Part shown: positions 26,905 through 35,056 of the stretch, piece after piece
How the letters are laid out: every line of letters starts with the position of its first letter
Position numbering within the stretch: the stretch's first letter is position 1
Assembly (NCBI RefSeq): GCF_002419815.1
Contig: NZ_DIGV01000028.1
Coordinates: forward strand, 26,514 to 90,513
Reading direction: 5' to 3'
Source of the DNA: Brevundimonas sp. UBA5713
GTDB lineage: Bacteria > Pseudomonadota > Alphaproteobacteria > Caulobacterales > Caulobacteraceae
Length of the DNA: 64,000 nt
Notes under the pieces: generated by a model
The model's database searches: none
What the model saw: only the letters and a program-made list of their open reading frames with translations
What the model was told of the DNA's origin: nothing
Position numbers and translations under genes: made by a program

Positions 26905-26989
26905 GGGAGCCTTCCTTATGGCTAAGCTTAAGGGTACATTCACTAATTGAATAATACTGTTCTTTCAAATTAAGGTTGTCAGGCAGGGC

Positions 26990-27337
26990 CTAGATGCCGA
27001 CGCCTCTCAACCGCTCTCTTAACGGTTCAATCCATGCCTGAGCCGCATCCCCGCCCCACAGGTGCCATGCGATATAGCCTGCCGAGGGCTTGGTCGGGTG
27101 GCCCCAGAACTGGCCATTCTTGTCGACGGCGTGGCGCGCGAACCAGGCGTACATGGTCTTGATGTCCTTATCGCTGACCCGCTCGCCCGCAGACAGGCGG
27201 CGGGCGCGCTCGAGGCCCACTTCGGTGCCGCCGCGTTTGTGTTCGCGGCGCAGGTCGATGCCATAGTTGGCGGCCTCGATCACGGCATCGGGCGGGGTGC
27301 GTTCTTCGTCCGATATGCAGGGGTGGTCGAGCCACAT
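26990..27337 (-). CDS. Hypothetical protein, small domain also seen in phage-associated proteins
   Basis: A 115-residue protein from ATG 27337, with AAGGAAAA upstream. The conserved-looking block IKTMYAWFARHAVDKN, PTKPSAGYIAWHLWGGDA and the basic stretch ERARRLSAGERVSDKD resemble a short domain that I associate with proteins in phage head-gene clusters and as free-standing genes in alphaproteobacteria. No catalytic motif is apparent. It is divergent from rlmJ with only 48 bp between starts, so the two share a promoter region. The C-terminus overlaps nothing. Confidence 0.7.
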   Translation of the reverse strand: MWLDHPCISDEERTPPDAVIEAANYGIDLRREHKRGGTEVGLERARRLSAGERVSDKDIKTMYAWFARHAVDKNGQFWGHPTKPSAGYIAWHLWGGDAAQAWIEPLRERLRGVGI

Positions 27338-27385
27338 CGACGGTTTTCCTTGACCTTGGCCCCGCGTCGGGAGACGAGCGGCATC

Positions 27386-28207
27386 ATGAACTATCGTCAC
27401 AGCTTCCACGCCGGAAATTTCGCCGACCTTGTCAAACACGCCCTTGTTCTGTGGCTGTTGCAGGAGCGGCAGTCGCGCGGGCCTGTGACCGTATTGGATA
27501 CCCATGCGGGTGCAGGCCTATACGATCTGAGCGGCGATGCGGTTCGATCAAAAGAAGCGGAGGCTGGGGTGGCCCGCCTTATGACCGCCGACAACCGACC
27601 GCCCCTGATCGAGGCGCTGGCCAAAGAGGTGGCGGCGTTTAATCCCAAGGGCGAGGTGCGCTTCTATCCCGGCTCGCCGCTGCTGATCGCGCGGGCGCTG
27701 AAAGACGGCAGCCACTATCGCGGGTTCGAGTTGAATCCTCCGGTCAAGGCCCTGCTGGACGAGGCGCTGAAAGACTATCCGCGCGCCAATGGCTTTGAAG
27801 GCGATGGCTATGACCTGACCCGTCTGGCCGCGACCAAGCTGCAAGCTCCATTAGTATTGATCGACCCGCCGTTCGAGCGGGGGGATGACTATATCCGCTC
27901 GGCAGAGACCGCCGCCACCATCGTTAAACGTGACCCCAAGGCCGTTGTCGCCATCTGGACGCCGCTGAAAGACATGGAAACCTTCGACGGCTTTATCCGC
28001 CGTCTGGAGCAGGCCAAGGCCCCGCGCGTGCTGGTGGCCGAGGCGCGCCTGCGTCCGCTCAACAATCCGATGAAGATGAACGGCTGCACCATGACGGTGG
28101 TCAATGCGCCGTCCGGCACGGATGCGGCTGCGGCGGAAATCTGCGGATGGGTGGCGGAAACCTTGGGCGAGGACAAGGCCCGCGCCGAGATCTGGCGCGC
28201 CAGCTAA
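27386..28207 (+). CDS. rlmJ: 23S rRNA (adenine(2030)-N(6))-methyltransferase
   Basis: A 273-residue SAM-dependent methyltransferase of the RlmJ family, from ATG 27386. The N-terminus MNYRHSFHAGNFADLVKHAL is diagnostic of the family, VLDTHAGAGLYDLSG forms the SAM-binding loop, and LIDPPFERGDDY is the catalytic DPPF/Y motif of N6-adenine methyltransferases. It modifies A2030 of 23S rRNA. Length is normal. It sits alone, divergent from a small hypothetical gene. Confidence 0.94.
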   Translation: MNYRHSFHAGNFADLVKHALVLWLLQERQSRGPVTVLDTHAGAGLYDLSGDAVRSKEAEAGVARLMTADNRPPLIEALAKEVAAFNPKGEVRFYPGSPLLIARALKDGSHYRGFELNPPVKALLDEALKDYPRANGFEGDGYDLTRLAATKLQAPLVLIDPPFERGDDYIRSAETAATIVKRDPKAVVAIWTPLKDMETFDGFIRRLEQAKAPRVLVAEARLRPLNNPMKMNGCTMTVVNAPSGTDAAAAEICGWVAETLGEDKARAEIWRAS

Positions 28208-28318
28208 GGTTTAGACTTTCTGGGCTATGCGATACGAAAGCTAAGGGTTCGCCCCATTGCGCCCGCGACGTGTGCTTGCCACTGTGAAGGGGACAAGTGA
28301 CCTTTGGATCAACGGGTT

Positions 28319-29050
28319 ATGACGCGTATCGCCATCCTCGAAACCGGCCACCCGCCGGAGGCTTTGAGGGACAAGTTCGACGACTATCCGGCACGTTTCC
28401 GCGCCCTGCTGGGCGAAGATACGCCGACGGAGCGGTTTGATGTCCAGAGCGGACACCTGCCGGATGATCCGTCGGTCTATACGGGCTGTATCGTCACCGG
28501 ATCGGCGGCGGGCGTCTACGAAGACCGTCCGTGGATTCCGGCCCTGACCCAGTGGCTACGACAGGCGCAGGACCGCACCCGCCTGCTGGGCATCTGTTTC
28601 GGTCACCAGATCATGGCCCATGCTTTTGGCGGGCGCGTCGAGAAGGTCGATAAGGGCTGGGGCGTCGGGCTGCACACCTATGATGTGACCAGCACCGAGC
28701 CGTGGATGCATCCCCGCAAGGACCGGCTATCCATCGCCGTCTCACATCAGGATCAGGTGGTGGCACCGCCGCCCGAGGCGCGCGTCATCGCACGGTGTGA
28801 TTTCACGCCCTATGCGGGCCTGGCCTATGGCGACAATGCCATTAGCTTCCAGTGCCACCCCGAGTTTCAGCCCGCCTATGCCGCCGCCCTGACGGAACTG
28901 CGTCGGGGCAGCATTATTCCGGATGCCTTGGTGGACGAGGCGGTCGAGAGCCTGAAGCGGCCCAATGACCGCGCCGTGCTGACAGCCTGGATCAGAGCCT
29001 TCCTGCTGCTGACCCCGCCGCCGACTGAACTGGACGGTTCGGGCATCTGA
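28319..29050 (+). CDS. Class I glutamine amidotransferase-like protein
   Basis: A 243-residue protein from ATG 28319 (MTRIAILETGHPPEAL); a TTG start 15 bp earlier is unlikely. It has the triad of class I glutamine amidotransferases: nucleophile Cys93 in LLGICFGHQIMAHAFGG, His in QCHPEFQPAY with the following Glu, and the aid segment VSHQDQVVAPP. It resembles GMP-synthase glutaminase-domain proteins of the stand-alone type that lack a synthetase partner. These include gamma-glutamyl hydrolases and putative GATases; the substrate is unknown. Confidence 0.85.
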   Translation: MTRIAILETGHPPEALRDKFDDYPARFRALLGEDTPTERFDVQSGHLPDDPSVYTGCIVTGSAAGVYEDRPWIPALTQWLRQAQDRTRLLGICFGHQIMAHAFGGRVEKVDKGWGVGLHTYDVTSTEPWMHPRKDRLSIAVSHQDQVVAPPPEARVIARCDFTPYAGLAYGDNAISFQCHPEFQPAYAAALTELRRGSIIPDALVDEAVESLKRPNDRAVLTAWIRAFLLLTPPPTELDGSGI

Positions 29051-29055
29051 ATGAA

Positions 29056-29090
29056 AAAGGCCCGCTGCAGGGGATGCAGCGGGCCTTTGT
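29056..29090. terminator. Bidirectional intrinsic terminator
   Basis: Arms AAAGGCCCGCTGCA and TGCAGCGGGCCTTT separated by GGGGA lie between the amidotransferase and the convergent hemF. Confidence 0.9.
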
Positions 29091-29106
29091 TCTCAGTGTC
29101 CTAGCC

Positions 29107-29985
29107 TTAAGGCCACTTCACCACGGGTGGCATGGACGACAGGATCGACTCCGTATTGCCGCCGGTCTTCAGGCCGAACATGGTGCCGCGGTCATACAGC
29201 AGGTTGAACTCCACATAGCGGCCACGGCGGATCAGCTGCTCTTCACGCTGTTCTTCGGTCCACGGTTCGTTCATGCGGCCTGCGACGATGTCGGAGTAGA
29301 CCTTCAGGAAGTTCTTGCCGACGTCCTGGGTGAAGGCGAAGTCCTTCTCGAAATCGCCGGTGTTGTGGTGGTCATAGAAGATGCCGCCCGTACCGCGCGG
29401 CTCGTTGCGGTGGGGCAGGAAGAAGTACTCGTCGCACCATGCCTTGTACTTCGGATAGTACTCCGGATCGTGGCGGTCACAGGCGTCCTTCATGGCCGCG
29501 TGGAAGGCGATCGTGTCGGGATGGTCGTCACGACGGTCAGCGTTCAGCACTGGCGTCAGGTCGCCGCCGCCGCCGAACCAGCTTTCGGTCGTGGCGATGA
29601 AGCGGGTGTTCATATGCACCGCCGGAACATTCGGGTTCACCGGATGGCAGATCAGGCTGATGCCGGTGGCGAAGAAGCGAGGGTCTTCCGCAGCGCCCGG
29701 AACATTCTTGGCATAGTCAGCCGGAAACTCGCCGAACACGGTCGAGCAGTGCACGCCAACCTTTTCGAACAGACGGCCCGACATCATGCCCATGACGCCA
29801 CCGCCGCCGGCAGGGCGGTCCCACGGCGTGCGAACGAAGCGACCCGCTTCGCCTTGATACAACTCCGGCGAGGCAGCGTCTTCCAACGCCTCGAAACCGG
29901 CATGGATCTGATCGCGCAGGGTCTCAAACCAGACGCGGGCGCGTTGGCGCCGCTCGATCATCAGTTCGGGAGATATTTCGGTCAT
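29107..29985 (-). CDS. hemF: Oxygen-dependent coproporphyrinogen III oxidase
   Basis: A 292-residue enzyme from ATG 29985; the frame stays open upstream but only this start gives a normal N-terminus (MTEISPELMIERRQRARVWF). It decarboxylates two propionates of coproporphyrinogen III using O2. Signature segments are NVPAVHMNTRFI, ESWFGGGGDLTPVL, HRNEPRGTGGIFYDH and GRYVEFNLLYDRGT. It is cytosolic and homodimeric in the family. It provides heme for the bc1 complex encoded 3 kb away. The 157-bp gap to the divergent dipeptidase shows no site I can assign. Confidence 0.96.
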   Translation of the reverse strand: MTEISPELMIERRQRARVWFETLRDQIHAGFEALEDAASPELYQGEAGRFVRTPWDRPAGGGGVMGMMSGRLFEKVGVHCSTVFGEFPADYAKNVPGAAEDPRFFATGISLICHPVNPNVPAVHMNTRFIATTESWFGGGGDLTPVLNADRRDDHPDTIAFHAAMKDACDRHDPEYYPKYKAWCDEYFFLPHRNEPRGTGGIFYDHHNTGDFEKDFAFTQDVGKNFLKVYSDIVAGRMNEPWTEEQREEQLIRRGRYVEFNLLYDRGTMFGLKTGGNTESILSSMPPVVKWP

Positions 29986-30142
29986 AGGGGCTTCAACCAC
30001 GATGCAGGCTCGGTGAACAGTCCGAGGATGCAGTGGTGATGCCGCATGGCAAAGGTTTTGCCCTTGATCTGGATCAGACCCGTTTCCTAACCGCCTCACA
30101 TATGCCAGCGTGAGACCCGTAGTTTTTGAACCGGGGGATGCG

Positions 30143-31405
30143 ATGATCCGCAAATTGATGATGGCCGCTGCGGCGGTGACGGCCCTGACGGCGGCGACGC
30201 CGGTTTTGGCGCAGACCAGCGATGCGGCCGTGGATGCGCGCGTGCGCCAGATCCTGCGTCGCACGCCGCTGATCGACGGCCACAACGACCTGCCGTGGGC
30301 CATCCGTCAGGGCTATGGCAATGACGTGCATGGCGTGGACCTGACCACCGACCTGTCGATGAGCACCCGTCTGCACACCGACATCCCGCGTCTGCGCGAA
30401 GGCGGCGTGGGCGGTCAGTTCTGGTCGGTCTATGTCTCGGCTAATATGAGCCAGCTGGAAGCCGCCAAGGCGACCTTCGAGCAGATCGACACCGTCAAGC
30501 GCATCATCGGGGCCCACCCCGACGTGTTCGAAATGGCCACCACGGCCGATGACATCGTGCGCATTCACCGTCAGGGCAAGATCGCCAGCCTGATCGGTAT
30601 GGAAGGTGGCTATTCCATCGACGACAGCCTTGGCCTGCTGCGCGAGTTCCGCCGCGCGGGCGCGCTGTACATGACACTGACCCACTCCAAGTCGACCAAT
30701 TGGGCCGATGCAGGCACGGATGCGCCAAAGTGGGGCGGCCTGAACGCCTTTGGCGAGGAAGTCGTCAAGGAAATGAACCGCATCGGCATGATGGTGGACC
30801 TGAGCCACGTCTCGGCCGAAACGATGAAGGACGCCATTCGCGTGTCCGAAGCGCCGGTCATCTTCTCGCACTCCTCGGCGCTGGGCGTCACGGGCCACCC
30901 GCGCAATGTCCCCGACGATGTACTGGGTCTGATGGCGTCCAATGGCGGTATCGTCATGGTCACCTTCGTGCCGGGCTTTATCAATGAGCAGGTCCGTGAG
31001 TGGGGCGCGAACCGCGTCGCCCAGCAAGCGCGTCTGAACAGCCTGCATCCCGGCGATCCGGAACGTGTCCGCCGCGAGCTGGCCGAGTGGGTGGCCGCCA
31101 ATCCGGTGCCGCGCGCCACGCTGGACGATGTGGTTGCCCACATCCAGTACGTCCGCGACAAGGCGGGCATCGACCATGTGGGGCTGGGCGGTGACTTTGA
31201 CGGCGTGGACAGCCTGCCGGTCGGGGTGGAGGCGGTGGACGCCTATCCGCGCATTCTGGCCGAACTGATCAAGCGCGGCTGGACCGATGCGGATATCCGC
31301 AAGCTGACGGGCGAGAACATGCTGCGCGTGATGCGCGGTGTTGAGGCCGTTGCAGCCCGTAAACAGAGCGAGCGCCCGAATCTTTCGCGCCTGCCAAACG
31401 GTTGA
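30143..31405 (+). CDS. Secreted membrane-dipeptidase-like metalloenzyme (M19 family)
   Basis: A 420-residue protein from ATG 30143, with CCGGGGGATG upstream. A signal peptide (MIRKLMMAAAAVTALTAATPVLAQ) exports it. Zinc-site residues of renal dipeptidase are present: IDGHNDLPW, the bridging Glu in LIGMEGGYSID, MVDLSHVSAETM and VIFSHSSALGVTGHPRN, with GGDFDGVDSLPVG near the C-terminus. Such enzymes cleave dipeptides, including D-configured or dehydro ones. It could finish peptides produced by the secreted M28 peptidases nearby. Confidence 0.93.
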   Translation: MIRKLMMAAAAVTALTAATPVLAQTSDAAVDARVRQILRRTPLIDGHNDLPWAIRQGYGNDVHGVDLTTDLSMSTRLHTDIPRLREGGVGGQFWSVYVSANMSQLEAAKATFEQIDTVKRIIGAHPDVFEMATTADDIVRIHRQGKIASLIGMEGGYSIDDSLGLLREFRRAGALYMTLTHSKSTNWADAGTDAPKWGGLNAFGEEVVKEMNRIGMMVDLSHVSAETMKDAIRVSEAPVIFSHSSALGVTGHPRNVPDDVLGLMASNGGIVMVTFVPGFINEQVREWGANRVAQQARLNSLHPGDPERVRRELAEWVAANPVPRATLDDVVAHIQYVRDKAGIDHVGLGGDFDGVDSLPVGVEAVDAYPRILAELIKRGWTDADIRKLTGENMLRVMRGVEAVAARKQSERPNLSRLPNG

Positions 31406-31484
31406 AGCGACGGACACATTCGCGTGTCATGACATAAGCGCTGAAAAAAATCGGCTTAAGCTCGAGTTTTTTCACAAGAGAAGG

Positions 31485-31513
31485 GGAGGGCGATTTTGTC
31501 GCCCTCCTTTTTG
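31485..31513 (+). terminator. Intrinsic terminator
   Basis: Arms GGAGGGCGA and TCGCCCTCC around TTTTG, followed by TTTTTG. It ends the dipeptidase transcript next to the convergent trmL. Confidence 0.88.
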
Positions 31514-31514
31514 T

Positions 31515-31970
31515 TTATCCGGCGTCGAAATGGCCGGTCTGGCGCAGGCCTTCCCACAGGGCGATGCCTGCGGTGACCGACAGGTTCAAAGAGCGCGCCT
31601 CGGGCCGCAAAGGGACCACCACGCGCGCATCGGCTGCGGCGTGGACATAGTCCGGCGCACCCGCGCTTTCCTTGCCAAACAAGAGGATATCGTCACGCTG
31701 AAACTCGAAATCGGGCAGCGGTGTGGCGCCTTTTGTGGTCAAGAGGACAAGTCGTCCAGCGGGGCGATTGGCTACAAATTGGTCCCAATCGGCATGCCGC
31801 GTCATGTGCGACAGCGGGCCATAGTCGAGCGCCGCGCGTTTCATGGCGCGGTCGTCGAAGGTGAAACCGGTGGGTTCGATCACGTGCAATTCGACGCCAA
31901 AACAGGCGCTGAGACGGATACATGCCCCCACATTCTGCGGGATATCAGGTTGAAAAAGAGCGAGACGCAT
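31515..31970 (-). CDS. trmL: tRNA (cytidine(34)-2'-O)-methyltransferase
   Basis: A 151-residue SPOUT methyltransferase from ATG 31970; a GTG 12 bp upstream is an alternative. It methylates the wobble nucleotide of leucine tRNAs. The three SPOUT knot motifs are IPQNVGACIRLSACFG, ILLFGKESAGAPDYVH and ARSLNLSVTAGIALWEGL. It lacks any extra domain, as usual for TrmL. It diverges from petA over a 196-bp gap. Confidence 0.93.
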   Translation of the reverse strand: MRLALFQPDIPQNVGACIRLSACFGVELHVIEPTGFTFDDRAMKRAALDYGPLSHMTRHADWDQFVANRPAGRLVLLTTKGATPLPDFEFQRDDILLFGKESAGAPDYVHAAADARVVVPLRPEARSLNLSVTAGIALWEGLRQTGHFDAG

Positions 31971-32166
31971 TCTAAGGCCCACTCTACGCGCGGGGTGGAC
32001 TCTTGTCGCGGGTTTTGTTGCGACTTCTTCTCAAGTTGTGTCTACAGCTTGGCATGGGGTGGTCGAAATCAAGGCCTGATGGCAAAGGTAGCGCTTCGTT
32101 AGTGAGGTTCATGCCGACGGGATACCCGCGTTTAGCGGGGCCGATCGGATTGCAGAGGTGAGACGC

Positions 32167-32721
32167 GTGGCCGAATCGGTCGTGAATCCTGAGGGCCCTG
32201 AAGGCCAAAACGGTGGTGGCGAAGCCACTCGCCGTGACTTCATCCACATCGCTGCAGGCGCTGCCGCAGCGGGCGCAGGCGTAATGATCGCCTGGCCGCT
32301 TATCAATCAGATGAGCCCGGCTGCCGACACCCTGGCACTGGCGTCGATCGAATTCGACGTCTCCAAGGTGCAAGAAGGCCAGCAGGTCGTCATCAAATGG
32401 CAAGGCAAGCCGGTGTTCGTGCGTTACCGCACCGCCGCCGAGCTGGCAGCCGTCAAGGCCGAAGGTGCCGTCGGTTCGCCGCCGGAAACCGACGCCGAGC
32501 GTACCAAGGAAGGCCACGAGAAATATCTCGTCGTCATCGGTTCGTGCACCCACCTGGGTTGCGTGCCGACCTTCAACGCCGGTGAGTACGGCGGCTGGTT
32601 CTGCCCGTGCCACGGTTCGCACTACGACGCCTCGGGTCGCATCCGTAAGGGTCCGGCTCCGCTGAACCTCGTCGTGCCGGACTATGAATACCTGTCCGAT
32701 ACCCGCGTTAAGATCGGCTGA
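32167..32721 (+). CDS. petA: Ubiquinol-cytochrome c reductase Rieske iron-sulfur subunit
   Basis: A 184-residue subunit of the bc1 complex. Start GTG 32167 is preferred over GTG 32158 since AGAGGTGAG lies eight bases upstream. Residues about 24-50 are a Tat-type anchor (TRRDFIHIAAGAAAAGAGV). The [2Fe-2S] ligands are Cys127/His129 in CTHLGC and Cys146/His149 in CPCHGS; the paired disulfide cysteines 132 and 148 are also present. The domain sits in the periplasm and shuttles electrons from ubiquinol to cytochrome c1. First gene of petABC. Confidence 0.97.
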   Translation: MAESVVNPEGPEGQNGGGEATRRDFIHIAAGAAAAGAGVMIAWPLINQMSPAADTLALASIEFDVSKVQEGQQVVIKWQGKPVFVRYRTAAELAAVKAEGAVGSPPETDAERTKEGHEKYLVVIGSCTHLGCVPTFNAGEYGGWFCPCHGSHYDASGRIRKGPAPLNLVVPDYEYLSDTRVKIG

Positions 32722-32738
32722 GGACGTACCGAGGACCC

Positions 32739-34037
32739 ATGAGCAATCACGAATCCACCTACGTCCCGAAAACCGCTATTGAGCGGTGGATGGACACCCG
32801 CCTGCCGATCATCCGTTTCGGCATGGATTACGCCAACCTGCCGACCCCCCGTAACCTGAACTACTGGTGGACCTTCGGCGGCATTCTGGCCATCTGTCTG
32901 ATGACGCAGATCATCACCGGCATCGTTCTGGTGATGCACTACACCCCGCACGTCGATCTGGCCTTTGCCTCGGTCGAGCGCATCATGCGCGACGTTCCGG
33001 GCGGCTGGCTGATCCGCTATGTGCACGCCAATGGCGCGTCGATGTTCTTCATCGCCGTCTATCTGCACATGCTGCGCGGCCTGTACTACGGCTCCTATAA
33101 AGCCCCCCGCGAGATGATCTGGATCATCGGCTGCGTGATCTTCTTCCTGATGATTGCCACCGCCTTCCTCGGCTACGTGCTGCCGTGGGGCCAGATGTCG
33201 TTCTGGGGCGCAGAGGTTATCACCAACCTGATCGGCGCTATTCCGGTTATCGGTGAGCCGGTGCTGGTGTGGCTGCGCGGTGGTCCGGCCATCGACAATG
33301 CGACCCTGAACCGCTTCTTCTCGCTGCACTATCTGCTGCCGTTCGTTATCCTCGGCTGCGTGGTGCTGCATCTGTGGGCTCTGCACGCTGCCGGTCAGAA
33401 CAATCCGGTCGGCATCCTGATCCCCAAGGATCGCGAAAAGAAAGACATGCTGCCGTTCCACCCGTACTTCACGGTCAAGGATGGCTTTGCGATCATTCTG
33501 TTCCTGATCCTGTTCGCCACCTTCGTGTTCTTCAACCCGAACGCACTGGGCCACGCCGACAACTATATCCCGGCTAACCCGCTGGTGACCCCGGCACACA
33601 TCGTGCCCGAGTGGTACATGCTGCCCTTCTACGCCATCCTGCGCGCTGTTCCGGACAAGTTCGGTGGCGTTGTGGCGATGTTCGCGGCGATCGGCGTGCT
33701 GTTCGTCCTGCCGTGGCTGGACACGTCCAAGGTGCGCTCGATGCGCTACCGCCCGACGATGAAGACCTTCTTCATCATCTTCCTGTTCGTCTGCTTCGGC
33801 CTCGGCTGGTGCGGCGCACAGCTGCCGGACGCTCCGGTGGTTCCGGGCATGCCGAGCTTCAACCTGATCGACGGCCAGCTGAACTCCTATCTGTGGCTGA
33901 CCCGTCTGCTGACGGCCTACTACTTCGTCTTCTTCCTGATCCTGATGCCGCTCATCGGTCTCAAGGAGAAGCCGCTGCCGATCCCGGCAACGATCTCGGA
34001 GCCGGTTCTGGCTTCGACCGAAGCTGAGAAGGCCTAA
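32739..34037 (+). CDS. petB: Cytochrome b of the bc1 complex
   Basis: A 432-residue membrane protein with eight predicted helices carrying two b hemes and both quinone sites. Visible family motifs are MTQIITGIVLVMHYTPH, YVHANGASMFFIAVYLHMLRG, TAFLGYVLPWGQMSFW and the Qo-site PEWY in HIVPEWYMLPFYAIL. Heme ligands are the paired histidines of helices B and D. Length is typical for alphaproteobacterial cytochrome b (not split as in b6f). It follows petA by 17 bp and precedes petC by 5 bp. Confidence 0.98.
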   Translation: MSNHESTYVPKTAIERWMDTRLPIIRFGMDYANLPTPRNLNYWWTFGGILAICLMTQIITGIVLVMHYTPHVDLAFASVERIMRDVPGGWLIRYVHANGASMFFIAVYLHMLRGLYYGSYKAPREMIWIIGCVIFFLMIATAFLGYVLPWGQMSFWGAEVITNLIGAIPVIGEPVLVWLRGGPAIDNATLNRFFSLHYLLPFVILGCVVLHLWALHAAGQNNPVGILIPKDREKKDMLPFHPYFTVKDGFAIILFLILFATFVFFNPNALGHADNYIPANPLVTPAHIVPEWYMLPFYAILRAVPDKFGGVVAMFAAIGVLFVLPWLDTSKVRSMRYRPTMKTFFIIFLFVCFGLGWCGAQLPDAPVVPGMPSFNLIDGQLNSYLWLTRLLTAYYFVFFLILMPLIGLKEKPLPIPATISEPVLASTEAEKA

Positions 34038-34042
34038 GAGCG

Positions 34043-34912
34043 ATGCACAACGAGAAAAAGATGTCCTTCCGTAAGATCATCATCTCTGTCGCGGCTGCTG
34101 CGGGTATCGCTGCTGTTGCTTCGCCGGCCTTCGCGGCTGGCGAGGCCAAGCATCCGCGCAACGGTGGCTTCAGCTTCGCAGGTCCGTTCGGTACCTTCGA
34201 TCAGGGCCAGCTGCAGCGCGGCTACAAGGTCTATCGCGAAGTTTGCTCGGCGTGCCACAGCATGGAGCTGCTGCACTTCCGTAACCTTGGCGACAAGCAC
34301 GGCCCGTTCTGGGATCCGAAATACTCGAACCCGAACGACAACCCTGTCGTGAAGGCTCTGGCCGCTGAACTGCAGGTTCCGGACATCGATTCCGAAACCG
34401 GCGAAGCCATCATGCGCGACGCCACGACAGCCGATAAGTTCCCGAACCCGTACCCGAACGCCACGGCGGCGGCTGCCGGTAACGGCGGCGCGGCTCCGCC
34501 CGACCTGTCGGTAATGGCCAAGGCCCGTCATGACGGTGCCAACTACATCTACTCGCTGATGTCGGGCTATGTGACCCCGCCGGAAGGCCTGAAGATGAGC
34601 GCGGGCCAGTACTACAACCCGTACATGGCTGGCGATCTGACCCCGTTCTGGGAAGGTGAAGGTCCGGCCCCGAAGGGTGGCTTCATCGCCATGCCGCCGC
34701 AGCTTCGCGCTGGTCAGGTCACCTATGACGATGGCACCGAGGCCACCGTCGACCAGATGGCCAAGGACGTTGCAGCCTTCATCGCCTGGGCTTCCGAGCC
34801 GAAGATGGTGGAGCGCAAGCAGACCGGTTTCGGTGTGATGATCTTCCTGATCCTCTTCGCCGGTATCACCTACGCTTCGTACCGTCGCATCTGGAAGGGC
34901 GTGGCCCACTAA
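34043..34912 (+). CDS. petC: Cytochrome c1 of the bc1 complex
   Basis: A 289-residue protein with signal peptide ending SPAFA, heme attachment motif CSACH at residues 68-72, and PPDLSVMAKARHDG near 155. The axial methionine region is FIAMPPQL near 215. The C-terminal helix GFGVMIFLILFAGITYASYRRIW anchors it with the heme domain in the periplasm. It passes electrons to soluble or membrane cytochrome c. Last gene of the operon, followed by a strong terminator. Confidence 0.97.
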   Translation: MHNEKKMSFRKIIISVAAAAGIAAVASPAFAAGEAKHPRNGGFSFAGPFGTFDQGQLQRGYKVYREVCSACHSMELLHFRNLGDKHGPFWDPKYSNPNDNPVVKALAAELQVPDIDSETGEAIMRDATTADKFPNPYPNATAAAAGNGGAAPPDLSVMAKARHDGANYIYSLMSGYVTPPEGLKMSAGQYYNPYMAGDLTPFWEGEGPAPKGGFIAMPPQLRAGQVTYDDGTEATVDQMAKDVAAFIAWASEPKMVERKQTGFGVMIFLILFAGITYASYRRIWKGVAH

Positions 34913-34940
34913 GCCACCTCCGACAAGATAAAAGACAAGA

Positions 34941-34972
34941 CCCCGCCGGACGCGATCCGGCGGGGTTTTTCT
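34941..34972 (+). terminator. Intrinsic terminator after petABC
   Basis: Arms CCCCGCCGGA and TCCGGCGGGG around CGCGA, followed by TTTTTCTTTG. Confidence 0.93.
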
Positions 34973-35056
34973 TTGTCGAAACAAGGTACCCGCGCACTCG
35001 ACAGGTCGGGGAGGGCCGCATAGGGTCACGGCCACGTTTCAAGGAGGGAAGGCTTC

